Shown: in pieces, positions 36,443-45,758 of the stretch
Layout: the number at the start of each line of letters is the position of its first letter
Position numbering within the stretch: the first letter of the stretch is position 1
Assembly: GCA_016715365.1 (NCBI GenBank)
Contig: JADKAM010000007.1
Location: forward strand, 124,001-188,000
Length of the DNA: 64,000 nucleotides
DNA from: Chitinophagaceae bacterium
GTDB lineage: Bacteria; Bacteroidota; Bacteroidia; Chitinophagales; Chitinophagaceae
Reading direction: 5' to 3'
The notes under the pieces: generated by a model
Told to the model about the DNA's origin: nothing
The model's database searches: none
Seen by the model: only the letters and a program-made list of their open reading frames with translations
Translations under genes and position numbers: made by a program

Positions 36443-36814
36443 TCATTGCGCAACAGGAGGCGTTATTATTACAGGCCTGGGCTTTGCAGATTTTTGTTCG
36501 GTGCCTGGAGGAACTGCCATTACAGGTTTTTGAGCTGTGCCGTTAGCTGTTTTTAGCTGTTCAGGTGTAAGGCTGCTGTTTGGGTTATTTACAGGTTCCT
36601 GCAATAGTACCGGTTTTCCGGATTTTATTCCTGCGGCAGTTTCCGGTTGATTGGTTTGCGGAGCCTGTATCTTATTCACATCAGCAGGCAGCGGCGGTTT
36701 TATTTCGCTTTTGGGAGCTATCTCTGTTTTTATTTCATTAACCTGCTGAGCTTTTACCAGGGCAGATGCAACCAGGCAAACAGTAAGTATAAGAATTGAT
36801 TTCATATTTTTCAT
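36443..36814 (-). CDS. Small secreted Pro/Lys-rich protein, partner of giant A
   Basis: A 123-residue exported protein: signal peptide (1-22, ending VKAQ), then a low-complexity Pro/Lys/Gln/Glu-rich chain (KTEIAPKSEIKPPLPADVNK) without cysteines or recognisable domain. It starts 21 bases after giant A and ends at a strong terminator, so they are one transcript. Similar proteins lie at 40669 and 45331; all share a KxE(I/V/L)K(P/T/I)P core after the signal peptide. The role is unknown; its charge and disorder suggest a periplasmic or surface linker or chaperone. An alternative start is the fourth codon. Confidence 0.7.
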   Translation of the reverse strand: MKNMKSILILTVCLVASALVKAQQVNEIKTEIAPKSEIKPPLPADVNKIQAPQTNQPETAAGIKSGKPVLLQEPVNNPNSSLTPEQLKTANGTAQKPVMAVPPGTEQKSAKPRPVIITPPVAQ

Positions 36815-36835
36815 TTTACTTGTTTTTACGATTGG

Positions 36836-39800
36836 TTAATTATTGATACCCAGTTTTGCTTTGATGGCCTGTACATCTTTTTCAAGCTGCTCATTTTTCT
36901 TTTTCACATCATCAATGTCTTTTTGTTGTTTTTCGATGATCTGCTCCTGTTCTTTAAAAGCGTTTACATAGGCAACCAGTATGGGGTGTAAATTCAGATT
37001 AAGGTACCCGTTCCTGTCTGTTGTAACCGCTTCGGGGAAAACCTTCTGTACCTCCTGCGCCGTAAATCCAACAAATTGTTTATCTGAAGGCAGGTTAAAT
37101 TTATTACTGGCGGTATAAGTATATTGGATCGTATTTAGTTTAAGGATATCACTTAAGCCCTTTGTATAATTTCCATTGATTGTTTTTAAGCGTTTGTCAG
37201 ATACGATCGTCCAGGTTGCAGTGCCGGGCTTTGCAGCATCATCTGTACCAAGTTGCAGGAGGTGAATGGGGTTTGCAAAATTAATACCCACGTCACCGGT
37301 AACCAGTTCAATGGCCATTCTGTTTATACCATTTCCAAGGAAGTTAAACTTGTCAGACGCATCCTGGTATTGTAAACCATAATTAGCAAATGCGGGGCTA
37401 TGAGATATAACCATACGATCTGTATTAGATCCTCCGGATTTGAACATATAATTCATTACCGGCACGGTATTGTCATATTGTACGGTACCGGAACTTCCTA
37501 CCAGGAATTTATCGGCTACTGAAAATGTAGAATCAGGTGTCGTAGTGCCAATACCAACTTTAGTATCTGCAGTGGCACTGTTAACGCCATTTATACTTCC
37601 AAGCACCATAGTGTTACTTTGTGCAACAAATGCATTGGCACCGATGGCTGTTGCATTGACCAGGTTACTGGCAGAAACATTGCTCAAATAACCCATGCTG
37701 GTATTTTGGCTTCCTGATATATTACCAATTAAAGCCGAATTACCTACCGCCGTATTGCTTGAACCAAGCGTATTTGCTGATAAAGCAGAGGTACCTATGG
37801 CAACATTATTAAGTGCCTGCGCCACAGTGGCACCTGCAGAATTATTATACAAAGCCTGGTAACCAATGGCCACCGTACTGCTGCGGTTATTATTGTAACC
37901 GGCCTGGCTGCCTATATAAACACTGTTAACAGAAGCAGTATCGGCCCTGCCGGCCCAAAAACCAATTCCTACATTTTCATTTCCTCTTAAACGTTGATCC
38001 ATTGCACCTGCGCCAATGGCCACATTCAGATTACCAGTACTGTCACTGCCCAGGGCACTTTCTCCAATAGCCACATTCTGCGCCGCACTCCTGGCATTGA
38101 ACAAAGCATAATCGCCCACAGCCACATTGGAGCTGCCTGTACTTCTGCCGCTAATACCCTGGCCTGCATAACTGCCGATATAAGTATTGTCGTTACCGGT
38201 AGCCCAGTAACCCGTATTGATACCCAGCGATACATTCCTTACCCCGTTGGCATTATTCCTGAAGGCAGAGGTACCAACCACCGTATTTTCACTGCCGGTT
38301 GTATCTGTTTCCAGTGCATGATAACCAATGGCGGTGTTCCAGATCGTGTTGGCCAGTTTTCTTCCGGAATAAGCGCCTATTGCGATATTTCCCTGGTTTT
38401 TTACCTGGGTTAATGATCTGAAACCAATGGCAACATTATCAGCCAGGGCCCCGCTGTTCGATAGGGCGGCACCCATGGCACTGTCGCCAATGGCAACATT
38501 ATTCCAGGTACCCGCAAGACCTGTGTTCGCCAAGGCTTCTGCACCAACAACAACATTAGAACCGCCAATGCTGAATGCCATGGCACTGTCTCCAATAGCT
38601 GTATTTCTGCCAGTAACATAATCATAAAAACCAAACCCTGCATCCGTATTGGATAATGCCCTGAAACCTAATGCAGTATTTTTATGACTTGCCCAGACTC
38701 CGCGGCCTGCCTCATAACCAACGAAGGTAATTTCTTTAGGATCATAGCCTCCAACAGCACCTGCCTCATAGCCTGCAGCGTAACCTATTGTAACATTATT
38801 GTCCTGCTTGTTTTTAGCACCGGCATAAGAGCCTATAGCTGTTGTAGACGATGCGGTATCTGCATTATTGGAAGCCCTGAATCCCAGGCTTACATTAAAA
38901 TCTCCACGTTTGTTCAAAAAGGATGAATAGCGGCCAACGGCAGTATTGTAGTTACCTGAAGAATCAGACTCCAGTGCACCCACACCAACTGCTGTATTTT
39001 CGAAAGCCTCCCTGGCTCCCCGCAAAGCCCTGAAACCCACGGCTACATTGCTGAAACCAGTGCCTCTTGCAGTTCCATCCGAACCAAATCTGTCCATAGC
39101 CTCACTACCCACAGCAGTATTCCAGTAACCGGCACTGTCGCCCCGCATGGCAAAAGCACCCGCTGCTAAATTTGATCCGTTCTTTTTATGATAATACATG
39201 GCATCTGCACCAACAGCCGTGTTGTAAGAAGCACTGTCTGTTAACCGCAGTGAACTTAAACCCAAACCGGTATTGTAAACACCTGTTCGGTTAAATTCCA
39301 TGCTGTAAGCACCAATGGAAGTATTGTAATAAGTACTTTTTGATGAATCACGCTGGCTGTAATAACCAACGGCTGTGTTCCATCCCTGCGCCTGTTGCTT
39401 GCTAAGGGTTTTGTAACCTATTGCTACGTTGCCAACAGTACTTAAGGCGCCACCTAATGAGCTATCGCCAATAGCCACATTTTGATAGCCATCATGAACC
39501 CTGCTTAAAGCCTCATTACCAACTGCAACGTTACTATATCCATATCCTGCAAAAGCCAATGCACTGTCTCCAATGGCTGTGTTTCTGCCTATATCATTGG
39601 TATAAATGGTGCCACCGGATCTGCTGTACATAGCACGGTAACCTATTGCTGTGGTTTTAGGCATGGTGAATGCTCCGTGAGCTGCCTCTGTGCCCACTGC
39701 AGTATTTTCTTTACCACCAATATATCCTGTTAAGCCCCAGTAAGTGCCTGCCTGTGATCCTATCGCTACATTATTATCTTTATTGTTGTAATAGCCTGCC

Positions 39801-40408
39801 AGGTATCCTATCGCTACATTGTTCTTAGCAGTATCATTAATGGCAAGGGAACGATGGCCTATCGACACATTATTTACACCTGTTGTATTGTTTAAAGAAC
39901 TATTATAGCCATACGCAGTATTGAGTTTGCCTGTTGCCGTATTATTGGATAAGGCCCTGAACCCAAAAGCCGTATTGAGGCTGTCGAGTATACCAGAAGG
40001 TATATTTTTTATTCTGAACCTTAATGCTGAATCATTGAGAGTTCCCAAAAAATGCTGGGATGTAATGTTACTGTTGCCGGTAGTTTTCCAGGCTGTGGTA
40101 TCAGTTGCAAAGCCACTTGCATTAATGAACACCCATTGTGTATTGGGCAAATCATAATAATGAAAGCCAATACTGTCGGGTCCGGTTTGGTAAACCAGCA
40201 ATCCATTGTCGGGCGATGCAATGGCATTCTTTTGAGTTTTATCCATGCGGGGTACCAGCACCCCTTTGGCTGTACTGCTTACATCCAGTATGGAACTGGG
40301 GGCTGCCGTGGCTCCGGTTGTGTTGACGCTTAAGGATTGAGAAGCTGCTGTAAAATGTAAAGTGGATGCCAAACATACGGCAATCACTAAACGTACAAGT
40401 TTAATCAT
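36836..40408 (-). CDS. Giant A: secreted NTAxG-repeat fibre with S74 self-cleaving chaperone tail
   Basis: A 1190-residue exported protein. Order: signal peptide (1-23); a conserved N-terminal domain (24 to about 125; LDVSSTAKGVLVPRMDKTQK and GFHYYDLPNTQW); NTAxG repeats of roughly 17 residues (about 140-930), interspersed with longer loops; a linker from VGIGTTTPDS (951); an S74 intramolecular chaperone from about 1065 with cleavage motif SDKRLK (Ser1070); and a C-terminal coiled coil (about 1150-1188). In phage endosialidases this domain helps trimerise the fibre and then cuts itself off, so the mature product is probably a trimeric surface fibre. The repeats resemble the YadA/Hep-Hag head. 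Cysteine is absent from the mature chain. Confidence 0.85.
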   Translation of the reverse strand: MIKLVRLVIAVCLASTLHFTAASQSLSVNTTGATAAPSSILDVSSTAKGVLVPRMDKTQKNAIASPDNGLLVYQTGPDSIGFHYYDLPNTQWVFINASGFATDTTAWKTTGNSNITSQHFLGTLNDSALRFRIKNIPSGILDSLNTAFGFRALSNNTATGKLNTAYGYNSSLNNTTGVNNVSIGHRSLAINDTAKNNVAIGYLAGYYNNKDNNVAIGSQAGTYWGLTGYIGGKENTAVGTEAAHGAFTMPKTTAIGYRAMYSRSGGTIYTNDIGRNTAIGDSALAFAGYGYSNVAVGNEALSRVHDGYQNVAIGDSSLGGALSTVGNVAIGYKTLSKQQAQGWNTAVGYYSQRDSSKSTYYNTSIGAYSMEFNRTGVYNTGLGLSSLRLTDSASYNTAVGADAMYYHKKNGSNLAAGAFAMRGDSAGYWNTAVGSEAMDRFGSDGTARGTGFSNVAVGFRALRGAREAFENTAVGVGALESDSSGNYNTAVGRYSSFLNKRGDFNVSLGFRASNNADTASSTTAIGSYAGAKNKQDNNVTIGYAAGYEAGAVGGYDPKEITFVGYEAGRGVWASHKNTALGFRALSNTDAGFGFYDYVTGRNTAIGDSAMAFSIGGSNVVVGAEALANTGLAGTWNNVAIGDSAMGAALSNSGALADNVAIGFRSLTQVKNQGNIAIGAYSGRKLANTIWNTAIGYHALETDTTGSENTVVGTSAFRNNANGVRNVSLGINTGYWATGNDNTYIGSYAGQGISGRSTGSSNVAVGDYALFNARSAAQNVAIGESALGSDSTGNLNVAIGAGAMDQRLRGNENVGIGFWAGRADTASVNSVYIGSQAGYNNNRSSTVAIGYQALYNNSAGATVAQALNNVAIGTSALSANTLGSSNTAVGNSALIGNISGSQNTSMGYLSNVSASNLVNATAIGANAFVAQSNTMVLGSINGVNSATADTKVGIGTTTPDSTFSVADKFLVGSSGTVQYDNTVPVMNYMFKSGGSNTDRMVISHSPAFANYGLQYQDASDKFNFLGNGINRMAIELVTGDVGINFANPIHLLQLGTDDAAKPGTATWTIVSDKRLKTINGNYTKGLSDILKLNTIQYTYTASNKFNLPSDKQFVGFTAQEVQKVFPEAVTTDRNGYLNLNLHPILVAYVNAFKEQEQIIEKQQKDIDDVKKKNEQLEKDVQAIKAKLGINN

Positions 40409-40668
40409 AATAAGTAGATAAAAAATTAATTAATTAATAGCCTTACAGAAGAATTGGAAGATAATGTTTCAGTTTAAAACCGGGGACATATCAGGAGCTG
40501 TTAAGGTAGTTTATAATAATACCTTGAATTGTTACAATACAAGTGATTTTAAAAGTAGTTCCTGTTTCCCTGAAGACAAAGGTAATGGTTTAAATAAATA
40601 TAAAAAATGCCTCAAACGGAAAGCTAAATGATAAAATTATTTTTATTTTTAAAATGAAACAATAATTC

Positions 40669-41109
40669 TTATTGCTGTTGTTTGCCGTTTACCGGCCTGG
40701 GTGTTTTAACCTGCGGTGCCGGCCTTGGATCAATGGTTGACTGGCTGTTTATTTCCGGCGCAGGTTGGGTGCTTTTACCTTCCATTATTTTGCGGCCCTC
40801 TTCTCCACCCGGCGTGGCAATATCGTTTTTATTAAATGTCTTAACTTCCAGTTTCTCTTTTTCTACCGGTTTTGCATCTTCCTTACGGGTTAAAGGTGAT
40901 GGAGTTTCTGCAGCAGCGGGTGCATTGGCAGGGGTTGCTGCAACCTGCGGCTGTGGTTTTAACTCAGGTTGGGGAGAAGGTTTATTGTTGGCTGCCGGTA
41001 TTTTTACTTCAATTGGTTTTGCAATTTCTGTTTTTACTTCCTGGGCACAAATTATTGTTGTTGTGCAAATGCTAACAGCAAGCAACAAAAGTGATTTTAC
41101 AATTTTCAT
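40669..41109 (-). CDS. Small secreted Pro/Lys-rich protein, partner of giant B
   Basis: A 146-residue exported protein with signal peptide (1-22, ending ICAQ) and a disordered Pro/Ala/Lys/Glu-rich chain (KPIEVKIPAANNKPSPQPEL; ETPSPLTRKEDAKP). It begins 34 bases after the end of giant B, so it is probably in that transcript. ETPSPL followed by a charged stretch is shared with the protein at 45331 (TPSPFNKDE). There is no known domain. The 260 bases downstream before giant A hold only A/T-rich sequence, presumably the giant A promoter. Confidence 0.7.
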   Translation of the reverse strand: MKIVKSLLLLAVSICTTTIICAQEVKTEIAKPIEVKIPAANNKPSPQPELKPQPQVAATPANAPAAAETPSPLTRKEDAKPVEKEKLEVKTFNKNDIATPGGEEGRKIMEGKSTQPAPEINSQSTIDPRPAPQVKTPRPVNGKQQQ

Positions 41110-41143
41110 GATCTTTATTTTATAAATGATTTTCTAATATTTT

Positions 41144-42219
41144 TTATTGAATTACAGTGACGTAATAATTCTGACTGGCCTGATCAATATTCCCGGCTGT
41201 TGTATTGGTAAACCCTACCTCTACCGAGCCAGCAACAGAAACCCTTGCATATGCAATTACAAGGCCGGGTAACAAACCATTAGCCGGTGAAACATAAACT
41301 GAAGCACCAAGAACTGTATTGGCAACTGCATATGTTCTTACTGAAGTAGCTCCTGCTGCAATAATTGGTAAATTATCTACTTCTGTTGATCTTATAATGC
41401 CAGTTAATGGGGTGCCATTGGTACCAATTATTGCAGTTCCGTTTACATCAAGTGTTGCTCCGGGTGCATTAGTTCCAATACCCACACTGGTGCCTGCCTG
41501 CCCAAGCACCAGCGAATTACTTTGTGCAACAGTTGCATTATAGCCTATAGCAGTGGCATTGGTAAAATTACCTGCGGCAACATTGGAATTAAATCCAATC
41601 AATGTATTGTTGGTTCCTGTTGTATTGGTGCTACCTGCATTGCGGCCAACCGCTGTATTGCCATCAGCATTGTTTATAAGCAACGCGTTACTACCAACAG
41701 CCGTATTGGATGAACCTGCGGTTCCGGTTAATGCCATTGCTGAATTACCAACGATGGTATTACTGCTTCCTGATGTGTGGGACCGCATGGCCCAACTTCC
41801 TATTGCCACATTGCTAAGCCCGGTTTGCAGGTTTTCGGCAGCCAGATCACCAAAGGCGCTGTTGAAACCATTACCTGTTCCATCATAACTATACAAAGCA
41901 TTCCAGCCAAAAGCATTATTCATATGCGCCCCGGTGTTTGAATACAGGGCCCCATTACCCACGGCTGTATTCAGGTTACCACTGGAATCGCTGTACATGG
42001 CACTGTATCCCATGGCAACATTATTACTTCCGTTTGCAATCTTGTAAAGCGAATAAACCCCCAATCCAGAATTATAATTTCCCGTATCTGCCGTAAGATA
42101 GGCGGCGGAAGTCCTTTCGCCAAAACCAGCGTAACCACCCACAAATGTATTGTACGATTCTTTTTGGTAATAACCGGCATTAATACCAACACCGGTATTA
42201 AAAACCTGTTTTATTATTT
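41144..42219 (-). pseudogene. Giant B, C-terminal part, out of frame with the main part
   Basis: This stretch continues giant B after two single-base insertions: one extra T before AGAAATAAT (about 42218-42222) and one in the following T5 run (about 42196-42202). Between them the short frame RNNKTGF is exactly the expected repeat sequence. Read from 42142 it is an open frame of 332 residues with about ten more repeats and the short beta-rich tail: VGIGTNAPGATLDV, VYVSPANGLLP and a final YYVTVIQ, shared with E and F. The N-terminal codons of this part may not be translated alone because no signal peptide is present. Confidence 0.7.
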
Positions 42220-45009
42220 CTAAAATGCTGATGTTCCAACGCCCGTATTTTGAAAACCGCTGCTGTCCTGTTCCAGCGCAAAAGAACCCAGGCCTGTGTT
42301 ATAGGTAGAGCCTGCACGCTTATGCAGTAATAAAGAATTATATCCCACTGCGGTATTAAAATCGCTGGCCACGTTAGTAATAAGCGCATTACCACCAACA
42401 GCCACATTATAACTTCCGGTACTATCGGCTGCAAGTGCCTGACGGCCAACTGCGGTATTGAAAGTGCCGGATCGTATCTCGTTTAAAGCAAAATAACCGG
42501 CCCCGGTATTTGACGCCCCTGTACTACGACCTGCAATGCCCTCACCGGCGAATGCACCCAGGTAAGTATTGTTGGCGCTTGTAACATGATAACCCGTGTT
42601 CATACCCACACCCACGTTGTCGTTAGATGAAATATTGCTCCTGAATGAGGAAACGCCAATGGCGGTATTTTGTGCTGCAGAGGTTGCATTTTCAAGAGCA
42701 ACGGCACCATTGACTGTGTTCCAAAAACCGCTTGTTACATTTCGGGCACTAAATGCGCCCGTAGCAGTATTGCCCAAATTAGTCACTCTTGAGAGTGATT
42801 TATACCCAACGGCAGTATTTTCAACCGGGCTAATGGAGTTACCCATGGCGCTATCGCCGATGGCCACATTTCGTAACGTATTTAAACCACTTGTGCTCAT
42901 TACCTGGGTACCTACCGCCACATTAAAGGCGCCCATGCCACCAGCCATTGCACTATCGCCGATAACCGTATTTCTGCCACCGTTTGTATAATCTGTAGAT
43001 ATGCCGATTGCATTGGTTTGTGCCAGGGCTCTAAAACCCACGGCTGTGTTTTTACTGCTGGCAAAACTTCCCAATCCTGCGAAAGTACCCACAAAGGTCA
43101 GTTCTCTTGAAGGCGCTGACGCATTGGAGTTTGCAAAAAGTCCGGCCCTGTAACCGATAGCCACATTACTGTCAAGGGTATTGTAATACAGTGCATCAGT
43201 TCCAATGGCAGTTACAGCAGAAGCTGTATCATTTTCATACGAAGCCCTGTAACCCACGGCCACATTATTGGTACCGGTTGAATCATTTCTTAAAGCAGCA
43301 GAACCAATGGCGGTATTTTGATTGGCTCTTATCAACCGTCCTGCATCGTTACCTACTGCAGTATTGTTGCTACCCAATGTACTTTCGTACATGGCTGCAT
43401 TGCCCAGAACGGCATTGTTCCTACCGGATTTATTCATGGTTAACGTGTAACTACCAACTGCAGTATTTGCACCATTAGTAGTAACGCTATCCATACTGGA
43501 GTAACCGATGGCAGTATTGGGATAAGTGCCGCTGAAATCACGTAATGCTCTTGAACCAATTGCTACGCTCTGCGAACCGGTTTGTGCATTTGACAATGCT
43601 TTGTAACCCATGGCCACATTATCGTTACCTGTTGAGAAGCTAAATAGTGTACTATCGCCAACAGCTACATTTCGGTTACCACTAATAAAAGGCCCGCCGC
43701 CATTCATAGATTGAAAGCCGATGGCTGTATTTTGAGAACCTAAATTAATACGGTAACCTGCGCCATAACCCAGGCCTGTATTTTCGGCACCGGTGGTATT
43801 ACTGCCGGTGGTAAAATTGTTATAAGTAAGTGCATAGGCACCTAGTCCTGTATTGTAATTGTTTCTGTTGTAATAGCCCGAAAGGTATCCAACAAACGTT
43901 GTAACATCTGCAGTATCATTACTAACAGCTGCCTGCATACCAATAGCAACATTTAAATCGCCCCGTTTATTTAAAAAACCAGCATAGCGGCCCACTGCAG
44001 TATTCCAGCTACCGGATGAATCGGCTTCCAAAGCTCCAACGCCTATGGCAGTATTTTCAACACCAATTTTATTGTTTCTTAAAGACCGCCAGCCAACTGC
44101 CACGTTTAGGCCACCGGCACTGTCTAGTTGCATGGCTTCGTAACCAATGGCTGTATTGTAACTACCGGTTACGTGGTTTTGTAGTGAATATCCTCCCAGG
44201 GCCGAATTAGCACTTCCATTTCCTCCATTCACCATACTTAAATATCCAACAGCAGTATTGATGGTGCCGGTGGTATCATTACGAAGAGCCTGCTGGCCAA
44301 TGCCTACATTTCCTCCTCCTGCCTTATTAAATTGACCGGCAGCAGCACCTATGTACACATTTTGAGTACTGGTATTGCCTGACAGTGATTCGCCGGCACG
44401 TACGCCAATGTTTACACTATTGGCATTGGCTGCATTAGCCAATCTGCCGGCATTACTACCAATATTAACACCCGGAAAATTGTTGTTGATGCCCGAACCG
44501 GCATTGTTACCAATATTCACATAACTCACTGCCGTATCATTACCGGCATTATTTCCAAAAAAAACATTACCGTTTATATTATCTATGCGGCCGGCCTTAG
44601 CATTGTTTTGTCTGAAATTAATTGGCACATTATCAATATTGCCAAAGAAACTACTGGTATCTGCCAACCCGTTATTGCCGGTAGTTTTCCAGGCAATGGT
44701 ATCTGTTGCAAATCCACTTGCATTAATATAAACCCATTGTGTATTTGGCAAATCGTAATAATGAAATCCAATACTGTCGGGGCCCGTTTGGTAAACCAGC
44801 AAACCATTAGCCGGTGTTCCAATTAAGTTTTTTGCTGTTTTATCCATGCGTGGGATCAACACACCTTTGGTAGCACTGGTTACATCCAGTATGGCACTGG
44901 GGTCGGCAGCAGCACCGGTAGTGTTAATACTTAATGATTGCGATGCCGCATTAAAATGTAGCATTGTTGCCATGCAGATAGCAAGGGCAAGACGTAAAAA
45001 TCTGGTCAT
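42220..45009 (-). CDS. Giant B, main part: secreted NTAxG-repeat fibre
   Basis: A 929-residue open frame with signal peptide (1-23, ending AAS), the conserved N-terminal domain (LDVTSATKGVLIPRMDKTAK; DLPNTQWVYI) and a long series of repeats from about residue 145. It stops abruptly inside a repeat (GVGTSAF) because of two single-base insertions; the rest of the protein lies in 41144-42219. Joined, it would be about 1287 residues with a beta-rich tail. If the indels are real, the product is a tail-less fibre. Its promoter region shares two conserved blocks with giant C (45051-45085 and 45141-45165). Confidence 0.82.
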   Translation of the reverse strand: MTRFLRLALAICMATMLHFNAASQSLSINTTGAAADPSAILDVTSATKGVLIPRMDKTAKNLIGTPANGLLVYQTGPDSIGFHYYDLPNTQWVYINASGFATDTIAWKTTGNNGLADTSSFFGNIDNVPINFRQNNAKAGRIDNINGNVFFGNNAGNDTAVSYVNIGNNAGSGINNNFPGVNIGSNAGRLANAANANSVNIGVRAGESLSGNTSTQNVYIGAAAGQFNKAGGGNVGIGQQALRNDTTGTINTAVGYLSMVNGGNGSANSALGGYSLQNHVTGSYNTAIGYEAMQLDSAGGLNVAVGWRSLRNNKIGVENTAIGVGALEADSSGSWNTAVGRYAGFLNKRGDLNVAIGMQAAVSNDTADVTTFVGYLSGYYNRNNYNTGLGAYALTYNNFTTGSNTTGAENTGLGYGAGYRINLGSQNTAIGFQSMNGGGPFISGNRNVAVGDSTLFSFSTGNDNVAMGYKALSNAQTGSQSVAIGSRALRDFSGTYPNTAIGYSSMDSVTTNGANTAVGSYTLTMNKSGRNNAVLGNAAMYESTLGSNNTAVGNDAGRLIRANQNTAIGSAALRNDSTGTNNVAVGYRASYENDTASAVTAIGTDALYYNTLDSNVAIGYRAGLFANSNASAPSRELTFVGTFAGLGSFASSKNTAVGFRALAQTNAIGISTDYTNGGRNTVIGDSAMAGGMGAFNVAVGTQVMSTSGLNTLRNVAIGDSAMGNSISPVENTAVGYKSLSRVTNLGNTATGAFSARNVTSGFWNTVNGAVALENATSAAQNTAIGVSSFRSNISSNDNVGVGMNTGYHVTSANNTYLGAFAGEGIAGRSTGASNTGAGYFALNEIRSGTFNTAVGRQALAADSTGSYNVAVGGNALITNVASDFNTAVGYNSLLLHKRAGSTYNTGLGSFALEQDSSGFQNTGVGTSAF

Positions 45010-45050
45010 ACGATGATTGATAAAAATTAAAAAATAAAAATTGCTTTTAT

Positions 45051-45085
45051 CAGGAAATTGAAAAGCTTTTGCAGGTATTGGGTTT
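45051..45085 (-). promoter_or_regulatory. 35-bp block upstream of giant B, conserved at giant C
   Basis: Matches 51665-51699 at 31 of 35 positions by my count, including GCTTTTGCAGGTATTG. A looser copy (CTTTTGCTGGAATTG) is at 54541-54565 upstream of giant D. It lies about 45-75 bases before the start codon, so it could be the promoter or a leader element. Confidence 0.5.
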
Positions 45086-45140
45086 ACTGAAGGGGAATAA
45101 TGGAAATCTAAGTTAATTAAATTTAGTTAAGCGGCTAGCC

Positions 45141-45165
45141 GTTTGATAAATAATTATTTATTAAC
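45141..45165. promoter_or_regulatory. 25-bp element with palindrome TAAATAATTATTTA, identical upstream of giants B and C
   Basis: The 25 bases are identical to 51751-51775 and contain a 14-base perfect palindrome TAAATAATTATTTA (45147-45160). Distances to the start codons are alike (about 132 and 128 bases). Next to it in B is a second palindrome CGGCTAGCCG (45132-45141). The remaining gene-free gap 45010-45330 holds only this, the 35-bp block and a terminator. Confidence 0.55.
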
Positions 45166-45271
45166 ATTTTTGATCAAACTTATTGGCTGTAAAACTAAAA
45201 TAAAATCAGGTAAAAAAATACCACAAACCGAAAGTAAGAGTTAATAAATTCTTGAATTTAAATTGCTAAAA

Positions 45272-45302
45272 AACCACCTGCTTAATGTGTAAACAGGTGG
45301 TT
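45272..45302 (-). terminator. Rho-independent terminator after the T9SS / small protein operon
   Basis: AACCACCTG (45272-45280) pairs with CAGGTGGTT (45294-45302); on the minus strand it is followed by a T-run. It closes the transcript that ends with the small secreted protein at 45331. Confidence 0.85.
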
Positions 45303-45330
45303 GTAAGGTAGAAAAACTAATTATTTTATT

Positions 45331-45735
45331 TTACTGCTCTTTTAAAACAACAGGGGCTACTTTAATTTTGGGTTTTGTTTCTTCATTTACAACAGGGGTT
45401 ATTTCAAGTGGCTTTGGCCTTTCGGATTTACCTGCCAGTATTTTTGCCTCTTCGGCAGTTAGTATTGTTTTTGCTGCTTCTGCTGTTTTTATATTTTCAT
45501 CTTTGTTAAAAGGCGATGGGGTTTTGGAAGGGGTAACTTCGGTTGCTTCTTTTGTAAAAGCAATAGAAGGTTGCGGCACAAAATCCGGTGCCAGCAAGGG
45601 CTTATTGTTCATAGGGGCCGGTGTTTTTAATTCAACCGGCTTTACAATTTTACCGGTTACTTCTTCCTGGGCATGCAGTAAAATTGTACTACACAAACTG
45701 AGTGTAACCAGACAAAAAGTTTTTATAATTTTCAT
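45331..45735 (-). CDS. Small secreted Pro/Lys-rich protein downstream of the T9SS-tailed protein
   Basis: A 134-residue exported protein: signal peptide (1-22, ending LHAQ), then a Pro/Lys/Glu/Thr-rich disordered chain (KPVELKTPAPMNNKP; TPSPFNKDENIKT). It is a clear relative of the proteins at 40669 and 36443. It begins 23 bases after the T9SS-tailed gene, and a terminator follows it. It lacks a known domain. Its repeated position at the 3' end of fibre transcripts suggests it works with the fibres. Confidence 0.7.
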   Translation of the reverse strand: MKIIKTFCLVTLSLCSTILLHAQEEVTGKIVKPVELKTPAPMNNKPLLAPDFVPQPSIAFTKEATEVTPSKTPSPFNKDENIKTAEAAKTILTAEEAKILAGKSERPKPLEITPVVNEETKPKIKVAPVVLKEQ

Positions 45736-45758
45736 AATTTTTATTTTAAATAGTTTAT

